Below, piece after piece: positions 1-6,225 of a DNA stretch of 9,042 bases. Numbering within the stretch: position 1 is the stretch's first letter; each line of letters starts with the position of its first letter. The stretch spans positions 1 through 9,042 of the forward strand of contig JALXAF010000030.1 of NCBI GenBank assembly GCA_026992375.1, written 5' to 3'. The notes below the pieces were generated by a model. That model had not been told where the DNA came from. It searched no databases and saw nothing but the letters and a program-made list of their open reading frames with translations. This DNA is from Anaerolineae bacterium. GTDB lineage: Bacteria > Chloroflexota > Anaerolineae > J102. The translations under genes were made by a program, and so were the position numbers.

Positions 1-737
1 TCCAGTTCGAGATCGATCACGACAACGCCATCATCGTCCACGGCCTGACGGGCGACGTGACCGGCTATAACTGCTTCGACGGCCCCGGCACAGCCCGCGA
101 CGCCTCTCAGGTCATCGTCGAGCAGCTTACGCCGGGCGTGTGGAACGATTTCATCTTGCACGTCAAATGGACGACCTCGGACCGGGGCCTGGTGGAGGTG
201 TGGCACAAGCTGGAAACGGACCCAGAATTCGCCAAAGTGCTGACATGGCGGGATGTTCCCACCTTGCAGTACAAGGGCGATCCCGCGGACGCCAATGTCC
301 CCTATCTGCTTTTGGCCCACTATCGCGATGCCAGCAACACCCACACCTCGGTGCTTTACCACGACGGTTTTCGCATGGCCGACGCCGCCGAAAAGCTGGC
401 GGAGGATGGCCTGTATGCCCTGCCTCCCTCCGAGATCTATTTTCCCTTTGTGCGCATCGGTCAGCTCCATCAGAGCGATGTGCGGTTGAACTGGGAAGGG
501 GATGACGCCTACGTCGGTTACGACATCTGGCGGGGAACAACGCCCTGGTTCCAGCCGGCAGACCCCTCCTTGGGTGCGGTGTCGGCCCCGCCCTGGCAGT
601 ACGATGACGCCGACGTCCTGGGCGATTCGGGCGTCAACTACTATTACCGCGTGAGCGGCAATCGGGCGAATGGCGAGGCCAGCTACTCCAACCGCGTGGG
701 CGAGTTCGATTTCGATCTGACGCCGGGCGGGCCGTGA
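1..737 (+). CDS. Secreted polysaccharide-lyase-like protein with C-terminal FnIII-like domain (3' part)
   Basis: The reading frame is open from base 3, so the gene is cut by the left edge; the GTG at 57 is internal. About 244 residues are visible. The first ~130 carry a TPGVWNDFILHVKW stretch followed by GLVEVWHK and then YLLLAHYRD...VLYHDGF. This resembles the beta-jelly-roll heparin-lyase-type polysaccharide lyase family (Pfam Polysacc_lyase), in which proteins bind and cleave or recognise extracellular polysaccharide. The last ~100 residues form a fibronectin-III-like module (DVRLNWEGDD, YDIWRGTTPWFQP, NYYYRVSGNRANGEASYSNRVGEFDF) ending nine residues before the stop. In Chloroflexota and similar bacteria I recall this tail at the C-terminus of exported proteins. 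The catalytic residues cannot be judged because the N-terminal part lies outside the window. Lyase activity is inferred from the fold; a carbohydrate-binding role is equally possible. Confidence 0.75.
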   Translation, partial: QFEIDHDNAIIVHGLTGDVTGYNCFDGPGTARDASQVIVEQLTPGVWNDFILHVKWTTSDRGLVEVWHKLETDPEFAKVLTWRDVPTLQYKGDPADANVPYLLLAHYRDASNTHTSVLYHDGFRMADAAEKLAEDGLYALPPSEIYFPFVRIGQLHQSDVRLNWEGDDAYVGYDIWRGTTPWFQPADPSLGAVSAPPWQYDDADVLGDSGVNYYYRVSGNRANGEASYSNRVGEFDFDLTPGGP

Positions 738-742
738 TAGAC

Positions 743-818
743 TGATCTCACGCAAAGGCGCAAAGGGCAATTTACACATTTTTTCTTCGTGTTCTTAGCG
801 CCTTTGCGCCCTTTGTGG
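743..818. repeat. Dispersed hairpin repeat, copy A (cacgcaaaggcgcaaagg type)
   Basis: The left arm is rich in 'gcaaagg' units. Its core 757-766 (ggcgcaaagg) is perfectly complementary to 801-810 (cctttgcgcc), and weaker pairing extends outward to about 753 and 815. The loop is T-rich (tttttctt). The first 16 bases, 742-757 (ctgatctcacgcaaag), recur exactly at 8841-8856 at the edge of copy C. It begins just after the stop of the lyase-like gene and might act as a terminator or mRNA-stabilising hairpin for it. This kind of intergenic palindrome is common in some GC-rich bacterial genomes; function is unknown. Confidence 0.65.
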
Positions 819-831
819 TCTGTTAACCGGG

Positions 832-847
832 GTGCGTTAGCAGTTAC
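832..847 (+). repeat. 16-bp inverted repeat, outer arm (pairs with 1959-1974)
   Basis: The sequence gtgcgttagcagttac is the exact reverse complement of 1959-1974. The two arms bracket a segment of about 1.1 kb holding the metallophosphoesterase gene and a GNAT-like stub. It may be two copies of a dispersed repeat in opposite orientation or the scar of an inversion or insertion. Confidence 0.6.
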
Positions 848-1220
848 TCCGAACCTGTCTTGAACGAAGTGAGGCGCTTCATTGAATGGTCGCCGAGGCG
901 CCAACGCTGGCATAAGCCCCTTGCCATGTTTGCTCTCACCACTCCTTGCGTTCGTCACCCCTACACTCCAAAAGCTCTCCCAAATGACCAATTTCGTCTC
1001 TCAAAGTACGCAAAAGTCCAACAGTGGGTCATGCCAGCGAGAGTCGTAGAAATAGAGCCCCCCGGCGCTTTCTCATGATACTGCCCGGTGAAGCGTTTGG
1101 TCGTCAAAATTCTCAACGAGTTCTTACAGATTAGGGCCGCCTGGTTGGTAGAGGTATTGTAAGTAGGTGCGATTTGCGGAGGCGGAGACTGATGGAGATT
1201 CGGGGGATTGGTTCCATTCC

Positions 1221-1877
1221 TTACTTCTGAACGCCCACCAGTTCGATTGCCCAAGATTCATCGTCGAAAAGGACGCAGCGCAAGGCGTTGCCATCGCGGG
1301 GGACGCCCGCAGAGCCGACGCCGACGAGGGTCAGTGCGTCTGGGGCTAGGGGGATGATCGGGCCTTTGAGCCTGTGGTAGACGTTGTCTGCATCCAGTTG
1401 CTGCACGGCTTGCACATGGGTGTGACCATGAAAGGCCACGCGGCGTTTCTGGACATCCAGTTCCGCAAAAGCCGCCCAGATGGCTTTCTCGTCATGTAGC
1501 AGGCTGGGGAAGAGCTGCATCCAGCGGGGGCGGTGTTGGGCCATGTAGCGCCGGGTTGCGGCCAGATCGGTGCATTCAGGCGGAAACACGGGACTGGCGT
1601 GGCTGGCGATCCAGCCAGAACCTGTGAGTTGGGCTGGCCAGGCAGCGACTTCAGGCTGGCGCTCGGGCGGGAATTTGTGCAATTGACTCACTTCCCAATT
1701 GCCGAAGACGTGACGCGTGGGCAGGGAATCTAGCGGGTGGAGTGGGCGCGGGCCCAGGTCCCCCAATTGCAGATAGACATCCACCTGCCGTCCCGCCAGA
1801 TAAGCCAGCATGGTTTCCAGATGCGAAGTTTTGTTGTGAATGTCTGAAAGAATCGCATAAATGGCCATGACATTCAT
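1221..1877 (-). CDS. Calcineurin-like metallophosphoesterase
   Basis: This 218-residue protein has the metallophosphoesterase motif order. The metal-binding set comprises SDIHN (D12, H14), GDLG (D40), GN (N60), an isolated histidine in ASHAS (H93), and FHGHTH (H152, H154). GVGSAGVPRDGN near residues 187-197 matches the 'GSVGxPRDG' signature of small bacterial phosphodiesterases and phosphatases. Such enzymes hydrolyse phosphomono- or diesters using two divalent metals; the substrate here is unknown. The usual GNH[DE] motif reads GNWE (W61), so the histidine that normally protonates the leaving group is missing. This occurs in some subfamilies but points to changed chemistry. No clear Shine-Dalgarno site precedes the ATG at 1877; the ATG at 1868 (MAIYAILSD) fits the family N-terminus equally well. 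It is a single gene, convergent with the upstream lyase-like gene and divergent from a GNAT stub 13 bp away. Confidence 0.85.
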   Translation of the reverse strand: MNVMAIYAILSDIHNKTSHLETMLAYLAGRQVDVYLQLGDLGPRPLHPLDSLPTRHVFGNWEVSQLHKFPPERQPEVAAWPAQLTGSGWIASHASPVFPPECTDLAATRRYMAQHRPRWMQLFPSLLHDEKAIWAAFAELDVQKRRVAFHGHTHVQAVQQLDADNVYHRLKGPIIPLAPDALTLVGVGSAGVPRDGNALRCVLFDDESWAIELVGVQK

Positions 1878-1890
1878 AGTTTAGGTCAGG

Positions 1891-1962
1891 ATGCCCATTT
1901 TAATCAAGGATGGAGATCATATCTCGCTGCGCCTGATGCGTGATGCAGATGAAAACGGGTAA
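1891..1962 (+). pseudogene. Truncated GNAT-type acetyltransferase start (23 codons)
   Basis: Translation from the ATG at 1891 gives MPILIKDGDHISLRLMRDAD followed by ENG and a TAA stop. The pattern 'I-x-DG-x-x-I-x-LR-x-M-x-x-x-D' is how many GNAT N-acetyltransferases begin: first beta strand, then helix 1. Nothing further of the fold follows. The stop codon coincides with the start of the 16-bp inverted repeat copy at 1959-1974, and a MITE-like element lies 25 bp beyond it. I read it as the 5' remnant of an acetyltransferase gene broken by rearrangement. The match is short, so a chance resemblance cannot be excluded. Confidence 0.45.
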
Positions 1963-1974
1963 CTGCTAACGCAC
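1959..1974 (-). repeat. 16-bp inverted repeat, inner arm (pairs with 832-847)
   Basis: The sequence gtaactgctaacgcac is an exact reverse complement of 832-847. It begins at the last sense codon of the GNAT-like stub and ends 4 bp before the left 9-bp target duplication of the MITE-like element. Confidence 0.6.
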
Positions 1975-1978
1975 TCGA

Positions 1979-1987
1979 CTTTAGGCC
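1979..1987 (+). repeat. Left 9-bp target-site duplication
   Basis: ctttaggcc is repeated in the same orientation at 2202-2210, directly outside the terminal inverted repeats of the element at 1988-2201. The bases on either side differ, so the duplication is exactly 9 bp. Confidence 0.65.
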
Positions 1988-2201
1988 CTTGTTGACTGAC
2001 AAATCCTGTTCCGCCGCCTCACTCGCCGAATGAATTCGGTTCTACAGGCGTTCCGCCACCCGTCCCCCTGCGGGGACGGTATTTTCCTCGTCAAAACGGG
2101 AGTCGAAAGCGTCGGCGCAGGCCGACGAGCGGCCAAAGGCCCCTAGCCCTGATTTTAATCGGCGGGTTTAGACGCCAGGCTGACTTTTGTCAGTCAATCA
2201 G
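1988..2201. mobile_element. MITE-like non-autonomous element, 214 bp, with 9-bp target duplication
   Basis: The ends are inverted repeats: CTTGTTGACTGACAAA at 1988-2003 and, read on the other strand, CTGATTGACTGACAAA from 2201 back to 2186. They match at 14 of 16 positions, including 12 consecutive bases. They are flanked on both sides by the direct repeat ctttaggcc (1979-1987 and 2202-2210), the size of target duplication made by several DDE transposase families (e.g. IS4-type). No ORF of transposase type lies inside, so movement would need a transposase encoded elsewhere. The interior contains three hairpins with 4-base loops: 2026-2039 (ccgaa/ttcgg), 2061-2078 (7-bp stem, loop ctgc) and 2110-2127 (7-bp stem, loop gcag). 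A fourth small stem (tgac-tttt-gtca, 2181-2192) overlaps the right end. The transcript could be structured. Confidence 0.7.
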
Positions 2202-2210
2202 CTTTAGGCC
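2202..2210 (+). repeat. Right 9-bp target-site duplication
   Basis: This is an exact copy of 1979-1987 (ctttaggcc), immediately outside the right end of the MITE-like element. Confidence 0.65.
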
Positions 2211-2213
2211 TCA

Positions 2214-2290
2214 AAAAGCCACGAAGGCGCGAAGGGAAAACAAAGAAAAATACTTCGTGTCTTCATCTTCTTCGTGTCTTCGTGGCAAAA
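2214..2290. repeat. Dispersed hairpin repeat, copy B (gccacgaaggcgcgaag type)
   Basis: The arms 2218-2234 (gccacgaaggcgcgaag) and 2270-2286 (cttcgtgtcttcgtggc) are complementary at 15 of 17 positions. The arms are flanked by A-runs, and the loop is A/T rich with an internal 'cttcgtgtctt' duplicate at 2253-2263. The architecture is the same as copies A (743-818) and C (8846-8920), but the arm sequence is 'cacgaag' based instead of 'cgcaaag' based. It starts 3 bp after the MITE target duplication. Confidence 0.65.
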
Positions 2291-2398
2291 AGTGGTGGAG
2301 AGACCTTAGTAGTTACGAAAACGGTGTGCACACTTGCATTTTTCTGGTGGAAAAGATAGCGTATTTTTGTGAAGTTAGCTACAATATAAAAGTAAAGA

Positions 2399-2457
2399 GA
2401 CGCCACCGAGCCGACATCGCACCTTCACCGCATGGTGGCGTCACTTTCGGCTATAAT
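2399..2457 (+). promoter_or_regulatory. Candidate gltD-like promoter with 9-bp operator-like inverted repeat
   Basis: A perfect TATAAT lies at 2452-2457, 59 bp before the start codon; no good -35 box is present at 16-18 bp, so an activator may be needed. Just upstream is a perfect inverted repeat, gacgccacc (2399-2407) and ggtggcgtc (2434-2442). Its right arm falls between where the -35 and -10 would be. A second, overlapping pairing is agccga (2409-2414) with tcggct (2447-2452), which runs into the -10. A weaker box, TACAAT at 2380-2385, could be an upstream start, in which case the inverted repeat would lie in the transcript. Confidence 0.35.
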
Positions 2458-2464
2458 CCAGGTG

Positions 2465-2514
2465 AGGCCCGATCAATGAAGATCGAGCCTCCCCCCTTTT
2501 TTGCCAAGAGGCTT
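2465..2514 (+). promoter_or_regulatory. Possible translational switch in the gltD-like leader
   Basis: If transcription starts from the TATAAT at 2452-2457, the mRNA begins near 2464. Two mutually exclusive hairpins are possible. Hairpin 1 pairs 2465-2474 with 2481-2490 (9 of 10 pairs, loop aatgaa). Hairpin 2 pairs 2485-2491 (gagcctc) with 2508-2514 (gaggctt, one G-U) and would bury the aagagg ribosome binding site (2506-2511) of the gene starting at 2517. A C6T6 tract (2491-2502) lies between the arms of hairpin 2. I recognise no known riboswitch class in it. Confidence 0.3.
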
Positions 2515-2516
2515 TT

Positions 2517-4097
2517 ATGTTCGAAATCACTGGAGCCAGACATATAGATCGAAGAGAACATTTGCTGATTCCGCGCGTTCCGGTCCCAAAACAACCTCCG
2601 GAACAACGCGTTTTCAATTTTCATGAAGTCTATCTGGGATACAATGAGGAGACCGTCAAGATCGAAGCGGCCCGTTGTATCCAATGCCCCGAGCCCCAGG
2701 CCTGTTTGACCGCCTGCCCGGTGCATAACGACATTCCTCTGGCCATGTGGCATACGGCTCGCGGCGATTTCGAGGAGGGGTACAAGGCGTTCCGCAAGAA
2801 TAGCACCATGTCTGAGGTGTGCGGTCGAGTGTGTCCGCAAGAGCGATTGTGTCAGGGGTCCTGCGTGGTGGGGGCTTATGAGCCGCCGGTCTACATCGGC
2901 AAAGTGGAATACTTCCTGGCTGACTGGATGCGCAAGCATGACAAGATGCCTGCATTGCTGGAAAAAGAGCAACACGCGCCAACCGGCCGCACCGTGGCGA
3001 TTGTGGGTTCCGGCCCGGCCGGGTTGCACGCCGCTGAGATGCTGGCGCTGAAGGGGCATCATGTGGATGTGTATGAGCGCCATCCCAAACCCGGCGGCCT
3101 GCTTATGTACGGCATTCCCGATTTCAAATTGGAGAAGGACAAGGTGAAGGGCATTGTCGAACGTTGTGAGCGAGCAGGCGTGCGCTTCATTTGCAGCACC
3201 ACGGTCAACACGCCAGGCAATCCCTATGTCGAAGATCTGCTTTATGAATATGATGCGGTGCTCATCGCCATTGGCGCGGAGATTCCCGCCACCATGGGCA
3301 CCGAAGGCGAGGATATCCCCGGCGTGTGGAAATCCCTGGACTTCCTCATCGCCCTCAACTTGCCCGAGGAGATGTACCCGCCCGGATTAGAGCGCCCCGA
3401 TATCGAAGGCAAGACAGTCATGGTTGTGGGCGGCGGCGACACCAGCTCCGACTGTGTGCGCTCGGCGGTGCGGGCGGGCGCTGGACGCGTGATCCTCAGC
3501 TATCGTCGTTCTGAGGCGGAGATGCCCGGACGGGAGGAAGACCGCGGTTTCGCTAAAGAGGAGGGCGTGGAGTATGAGTTCCTTACCCAGCCCGTGCGCT
3601 TCATTCCTGGCCCCGATGGCAGGCTGGCTCAAGTGGAGCTACGGCGCATGAAGTTAGGCGAGCCTGACAAGTCTGGGCGCCGTCGCCCCGTCCCCATCCC
3701 AGACAGCGAATTCGTCACCGATGTGGATATTGCGGTGCTGGCTTTGGGCTTCTGGCCCGACGAAAAATTCGCCAAGGCCATACCCGGCATGGAGACCAAG
3801 CGCTGGGGCGAGATCAAGGTGGACCCCGAGACAGGCATGACCTCCCGCATTGGCCTCTGGGCCGCGGGCGACGCGGTGAATGGCGCAGATTTGGTGGTCA
3901 CGGCCATGGCGGGCGCTCGCAAGGCTGCGGATTCCATCCACGAATATCTGCTCACCCTCAGCAAAGAGTATGAGGAGCTGGGCGTGGAGCCGCCCAAACC
4001 GCCGGAAAATCCTCCGGGCCTGGAGCTAGGTTGCGCCCAAACCTTCATCGTCACCACCCCCGCCCGCAAGCCGGTCAAACTGGATCGCATTTTCTGA
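2517..4097 (+). CDS. gltD: NAD(P)H-dependent glutamate synthase small-subunit-type oxidoreductase (GltD family)
   Basis: This 526-residue protein follows the GltD plan. An N-terminal Fe-S region has cysteines at 54, 57, 63, 67 and 102, 106, 112, 116 (CIQCPEPQACLTACP; CGRVCPQERLCQGSC), able to bind two [4Fe-4S] clusters. A FAD-binding Rossmann motif follows (VAIVGSGPAG, 161-169, then PGGLLMYGIPDFKL). An NAD(P)H-binding domain comes next (VMVVGGGDTSSD, 301-312, and YRRSEAEMPGRE). The closing FAD motif is AAGDAVNGADLVVTAMAGARKAADSI (449-474). The family passes electrons from NAD(P)H through FAD and Fe-S to a glutamate synthase large subunit or another partner in the cytoplasm. It is somewhat longer than the usual ~470-500 residues, with an N-terminal lead and a proline-rich C-terminal extension (from about 480). 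No large-subunit gene or NfnA-type partner is adjacent, so it may be the homotetrameric GltA-like type or an NfnB-like enzyme. The start is supported by aagagg 5 bases before the ATG. Confidence 0.88.
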   Translation: MFEITGARHIDRREHLLIPRVPVPKQPPEQRVFNFHEVYLGYNEETVKIEAARCIQCPEPQACLTACPVHNDIPLAMWHTARGDFEEGYKAFRKNSTMSEVCGRVCPQERLCQGSCVVGAYEPPVYIGKVEYFLADWMRKHDKMPALLEKEQHAPTGRTVAIVGSGPAGLHAAEMLALKGHHVDVYERHPKPGGLLMYGIPDFKLEKDKVKGIVERCERAGVRFICSTTVNTPGNPYVEDLLYEYDAVLIAIGAEIPATMGTEGEDIPGVWKSLDFLIALNLPEEMYPPGLERPDIEGKTVMVVGGGDTSSDCVRSAVRAGAGRVILSYRRSEAEMPGREEDRGFAKEEGVEYEFLTQPVRFIPGPDGRLAQVELRRMKLGEPDKSGRRRPVPIPDSEFVTDVDIAVLALGFWPDEKFAKAIPGMETKRWGEIKVDPETGMTSRIGLWAAGDAVNGADLVVTAMAGARKAADSIHEYLLTLSKEYEELGVEPPKPPENPPGLELGCAQTFIVTTPARKPVKLDRIF

Positions 4098-4129
4098 CGA
4101 CCAGCGGCTTGCAAAGGCATAAATTCAGG

Positions 4130-4161
4130 AAACGCTCGGCCACGGCCGGGCGTTTCTTTTT
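4130..4161 (+). terminator. Intrinsic terminator after the gltD-like gene
   Basis: An 11-bp stem, aaacgctcggc (4130-4140) with gccgggcgttt (4145-4155), contains one G-U pair and a cacg loop. It is followed directly by ctttttc. It lies 33 bp after the stop codon and is the cleanest terminator in the window. Confidence 0.85.
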
Positions 4162-4207
4162 CGCCTGTCGACTGATGAACATCGACAAAGTAATTCGGTC
4201 ATAGGCC

Positions 4208-4317
4208 GGGAGCGCTCCCCCATGAATGGATTATTTTAACTTTCCAACTCATTTTGGACACACCCAAATTTTTTCAGTAGAGCCGTCATTGGGATTTAGT
4301 CGGCAACCTGCTAAAAT
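4208..4317 (+). promoter_or_regulatory. Candidate promoter and palindrome upstream of maf-xseA
   Basis: A sigma70-like pair, TTGGGA (4289-4294) and TAAAAT (4312-4317), is separated by exactly 17 bp. It would start a transcript near 4324, about 57 bases ahead of maf. Upstream is a perfect 12-bp palindrome, gggagcgctccc (4208-4219), and before that a 6-bp inverted repeat, tgtcga/tcgaca (4166-4171 and 4182-4187). Either could be an operator. Nothing else is seen in the 220-bp gap between the terminator and maf. Confidence 0.4.
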
Positions 4318-4380
4318 GAACCACAATCACGCCTGAACACTGCCTCACTGACCATTGAACACCGACTCACCCCCTCCCTC

Positions 4381-5001
4381 ATGCCCCTCATCCTCGCTTC
4401 CGCCTCGCCCCGCCGCCGCCAATTGCTGGCCGCACTGGGCATTCCCTTCGTCATCGACGCAGCCGACATCAACGAGAGTCGCTTGAAAGCGGAGACGCCC
4501 GCGGCCCACGTGCGCCGTCTGGCCGAAGAAAAGGCCCGGACCGTGTCTGCCCGCCGCCCGCAGGACGTGATCCTGGCCGCGGACACCATCGTCGTGCACC
4601 AAGGCCGCATTCTGGGCAAGCCCAGGGACACGGCCCACGCCCGCTCCATGCTGCAATCGCTGCGCGATCGAGCGCATCAGGTCATCACCGCGGTGGCTGT
4701 GGCTCGCAATGGCGCAATCACCTCCAAGCTGGATGTAAGCGTCGTCACCATGCGGGAGTACAGCGACGCGGAGATGGACGCCTACATCGCCACCGGCGAT
4801 CCTTTCGACAAAGCGGGGGCGTATGCCATCCAGAATGCCGATTTTGCGCCCGTGGCCCGGCTGGAAGGCTGCTACGCGGGCGTCATGGGCCTGCCCCTGG
4901 CCCTGACCACGCACCTGCTGACCGCCGCGGGCCTGGCTCCCGCGCCCGACTGGCCTCACAACTGCAACACTATCACCGGGCGTTGCTGTCAGCACCACTG
5001 A
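4381..5001 (+). CDS. maf: Maf family nucleotide pyrophosphatase (dTTP/UTP type)
   Basis: This 206-residue protein hydrolyses non-canonical or excess nucleoside triphosphates to the monophosphate and pyrophosphate, a house-cleaning role in the cytoplasm that is also linked to septum control. The N-terminus LILASASPRRRQLL (3-16) is the family hallmark. AADTIV (66-71) supplies the catalytic base D68, and LGKPRD (78-83) the conserved lysine K80. HQVITAV (99-105) and TGDPFDKAGAYAIQ (138-151) complete the active site. DKAGAYAIQ fits the dTTP/UTP (YhdE-like) subgroup, although the usual following glycine is asparagine here. A C-terminal extension, PDWPHNCNTITGRCCQHH, contains three cysteines; I have seen comparable Cys-containing tails in Chloroflexota homologues. 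The ATG at 4381 gives the family N-terminus, though no Shine-Dalgarno site precedes it. xseA follows after 15 bp, so the pair is probably one operon. Confidence 0.9.
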   Translation: MPLILASASPRRRQLLAALGIPFVIDAADINESRLKAETPAAHVRRLAEEKARTVSARRPQDVILAADTIVVHQGRILGKPRDTAHARSMLQSLRDRAHQVITAVAVARNGAITSKLDVSVVTMREYSDAEMDAYIATGDPFDKAGAYAIQNADFAPVARLEGCYAGVMGLPLALTTHLLTAAGLAPAPDWPHNCNTITGRCCQHH

Positions 5002-5016
5002 TCACATTCTCATCCC

Positions 5017-6225
5017 ATGCTGCCTTTCGACATCCCCCCCGCCTTCACCGTCAGCCAATTGACCGAGCACATCACCCATCTCCTTCGCAGCGACATCGTT
5101 CTCTCCGACATCTCGGTCAGCGGAGAGATCAGCAACTTCGTGCGGGCCAAATCGGGCCATCTTTACTTCTCGCTGAAGGATGAGAAAGCCGCCATCGCCT
5201 GCGTGATGTGGCGAGGCCGGGCCGCGTCTCTGGTGGAAAGGCCGCGGGACGGGCAGCGGGTCATCGCCCGCGGACACATCGATTTCTACGCGCCGCGCGG
5301 CAACCTGCAACTCATCGTCCACGCCATGACGTCTGAAGGGGGCGTGGGCGAGCTCTATCGCCGTTTCGAGGCACTCAAACAGCAGTTGCAGGCCGAAGGC
5401 CTGTTCGACGCGGCCCGCAAGCGGCCATTGCCCATGCCGCCGCGGCGCATCGCGGTAATCACCTCGGCCACGGGCGCGGCCCTACGAGACATCCTGCGAG
5501 TGTTGCACACGCGTTGGCCCCTGGCCGATGTGCTGGTGGTCCCGGCCCTGGTGCAGGGAGCCGATGCGCCCGCGTCCATCCTGGCCGCGCTCTATCAGCT
5601 TTACGCCCGAGATGACATCGACGTCATCATCCTGGCTCGGGGCGGCGGCTCCATCGAGGACTTGTGGGCCTTCAACGACGAAGGGGTGGCCCGCATGGTG
5701 GCAGAATCTCCCGTGCCGGTGGTGACGGGCGTAGGCCACGAGACCGATTTCACCATCGTGGATTTCGTGGCGGATCATCGGGCTCCCACGCCCAGCGCTG
5801 CCGCGGTCGCGGTCACGCCCGACATCGCTGAATACCGCCGTTTGCTGACGGGCGCAGAGCAATATCTGGCCGATCTCATCATCGCGGCCATTGCCCAACG
5901 ACGGCTGACGGTGGGGCACCTTCAATCGATATTGCGCCAGCAAGCGCCTTTGTATCGCATCGATCAGCAGCGGTTGATGGTGGATGATCTCACCCGGCGG
6001 CTGAACGCCAGTCTGACACATCGCCTGCAGCGACATCGCCTGGAAGTGGCAGGGCTGAGCAAGCGGTTGGTTGCGCTGAACCCCAGCGCCGTTCTCGCCC
6101 GGGGCTACGCCATCGTGCAGGATGACGCAGGGCGCGTGATTCAGTCGGTGGGACAGACGCAGCCGGGCCAGCATCTGCATATTACCGTGGCGGACGGGGA
6201 TTTTCGGGCCAAGGTGGAGGAATAG
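5017..6225 (+). CDS. xseA: Exodeoxyribonuclease VII large subunit
   Basis: XseA is the catalytic large subunit of exonuclease VII, which degrades single-stranded DNA in both directions in repair and recombination, normally in complex with several XseB subunits. In this 402-residue protein the N-terminal OB fold spans roughly 9-105, with SGEISNF (35-41) and SGHLYFSLKDEKA (46-58). The catalytic domain contains ITSATGAALRDIL (148-160), RGGGSIEDLWAFNDE (208-222), TGVGHETDFTIVDFVAD (237-253) and RAPTPSAAA (255-263). A helical, probably coiled-coil stretch follows (about 270-345), then the C-terminal NPSAVLARGYAIV (355-367). It is shorter than the E. coli enzyme (about 456 residues), mainly in the coiled-coil part. 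No xseB-like ORF follows in the next 300 bases, although the two genes are often adjacent. No Shine-Dalgarno site is visible; the start fits the family N-terminus. Confidence 0.92.
   Translation: MLPFDIPPAFTVSQLTEHITHLLRSDIVLSDISVSGEISNFVRAKSGHLYFSLKDEKAAIACVMWRGRAASLVERPRDGQRVIARGHIDFYAPRGNLQLIVHAMTSEGGVGELYRRFEALKQQLQAEGLFDAARKRPLPMPPRRIAVITSATGAALRDILRVLHTRWPLADVLVVPALVQGADAPASILAALYQLYARDDIDVIILARGGGSIEDLWAFNDEGVARMVAESPVPVVTGVGHETDFTIVDFVADHRAPTPSAAAVAVTPDIAEYRRLLTGAEQYLADLIIAAIAQRRLTVGHLQSILRQQAPLYRIDQQRLMVDDLTRRLNASLTHRLQRHRLEVAGLSKRLVALNPSAVLARGYAIVQDDAGRVIQSVGQTQPGQHLHITVADGDFRAKVEE

Larger units (their letters stand above)
738..1220. other. Repeat-rich intergenic region without a convincing gene
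   Basis: Between the lyase-like gene and the metallophosphoesterase I find no ORF with recognisable protein motifs. The first 80 bases are a hairpin repeat (743-818). One arm of a 16-bp inverted repeat follows (832-847), then a short dispersed motif (854-869) that recurs near 6954. The rest (about 870-1220) is of mixed composition. The overlapping ORFs of 60-100 codons in it run through the repeats and resemble nothing I know. It is probably decayed or rearranged DNA. The two flanking genes converge here, yet no clean intrinsic terminator other than the hairpin repeat is visible. Confidence 0.5.

Noticed and set aside
743..821. CRISPR array made of the 'gcaaagg' units
   Set aside because: The units are too short, without regular spacers, and are arranged as inverted arms of a single hairpin.
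683..991. 102-codon minus-strand ORF across hairpin repeat copy A
   Set aside because: Its recognisable part (KGRKGAKNTKKK...RLCVRS) is translated repeat, and it overlaps the end of the lyase-like gene.
961..1254. 97-codon minus-strand ORF overlapping the metallophosphoesterase end
   Set aside because: No known motif, no ribosome binding site, and it overlaps a well-supported gene in another frame.
1988..2201. IscB/TnpB-associated guide RNA (HEARO/omega RNA)
   Set aside because: The stacked hairpins invited the idea, but there is no IscB, TnpB or HNH ORF nearby, and a 9-bp target duplication with terminal inverted repeats points to a DDE-type MITE instead.
5482..6180. 232-codon minus-strand ORF opposite xseA
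   Set aside because: Antisense shadow of a clearly recognised gene, with no motifs of its own.
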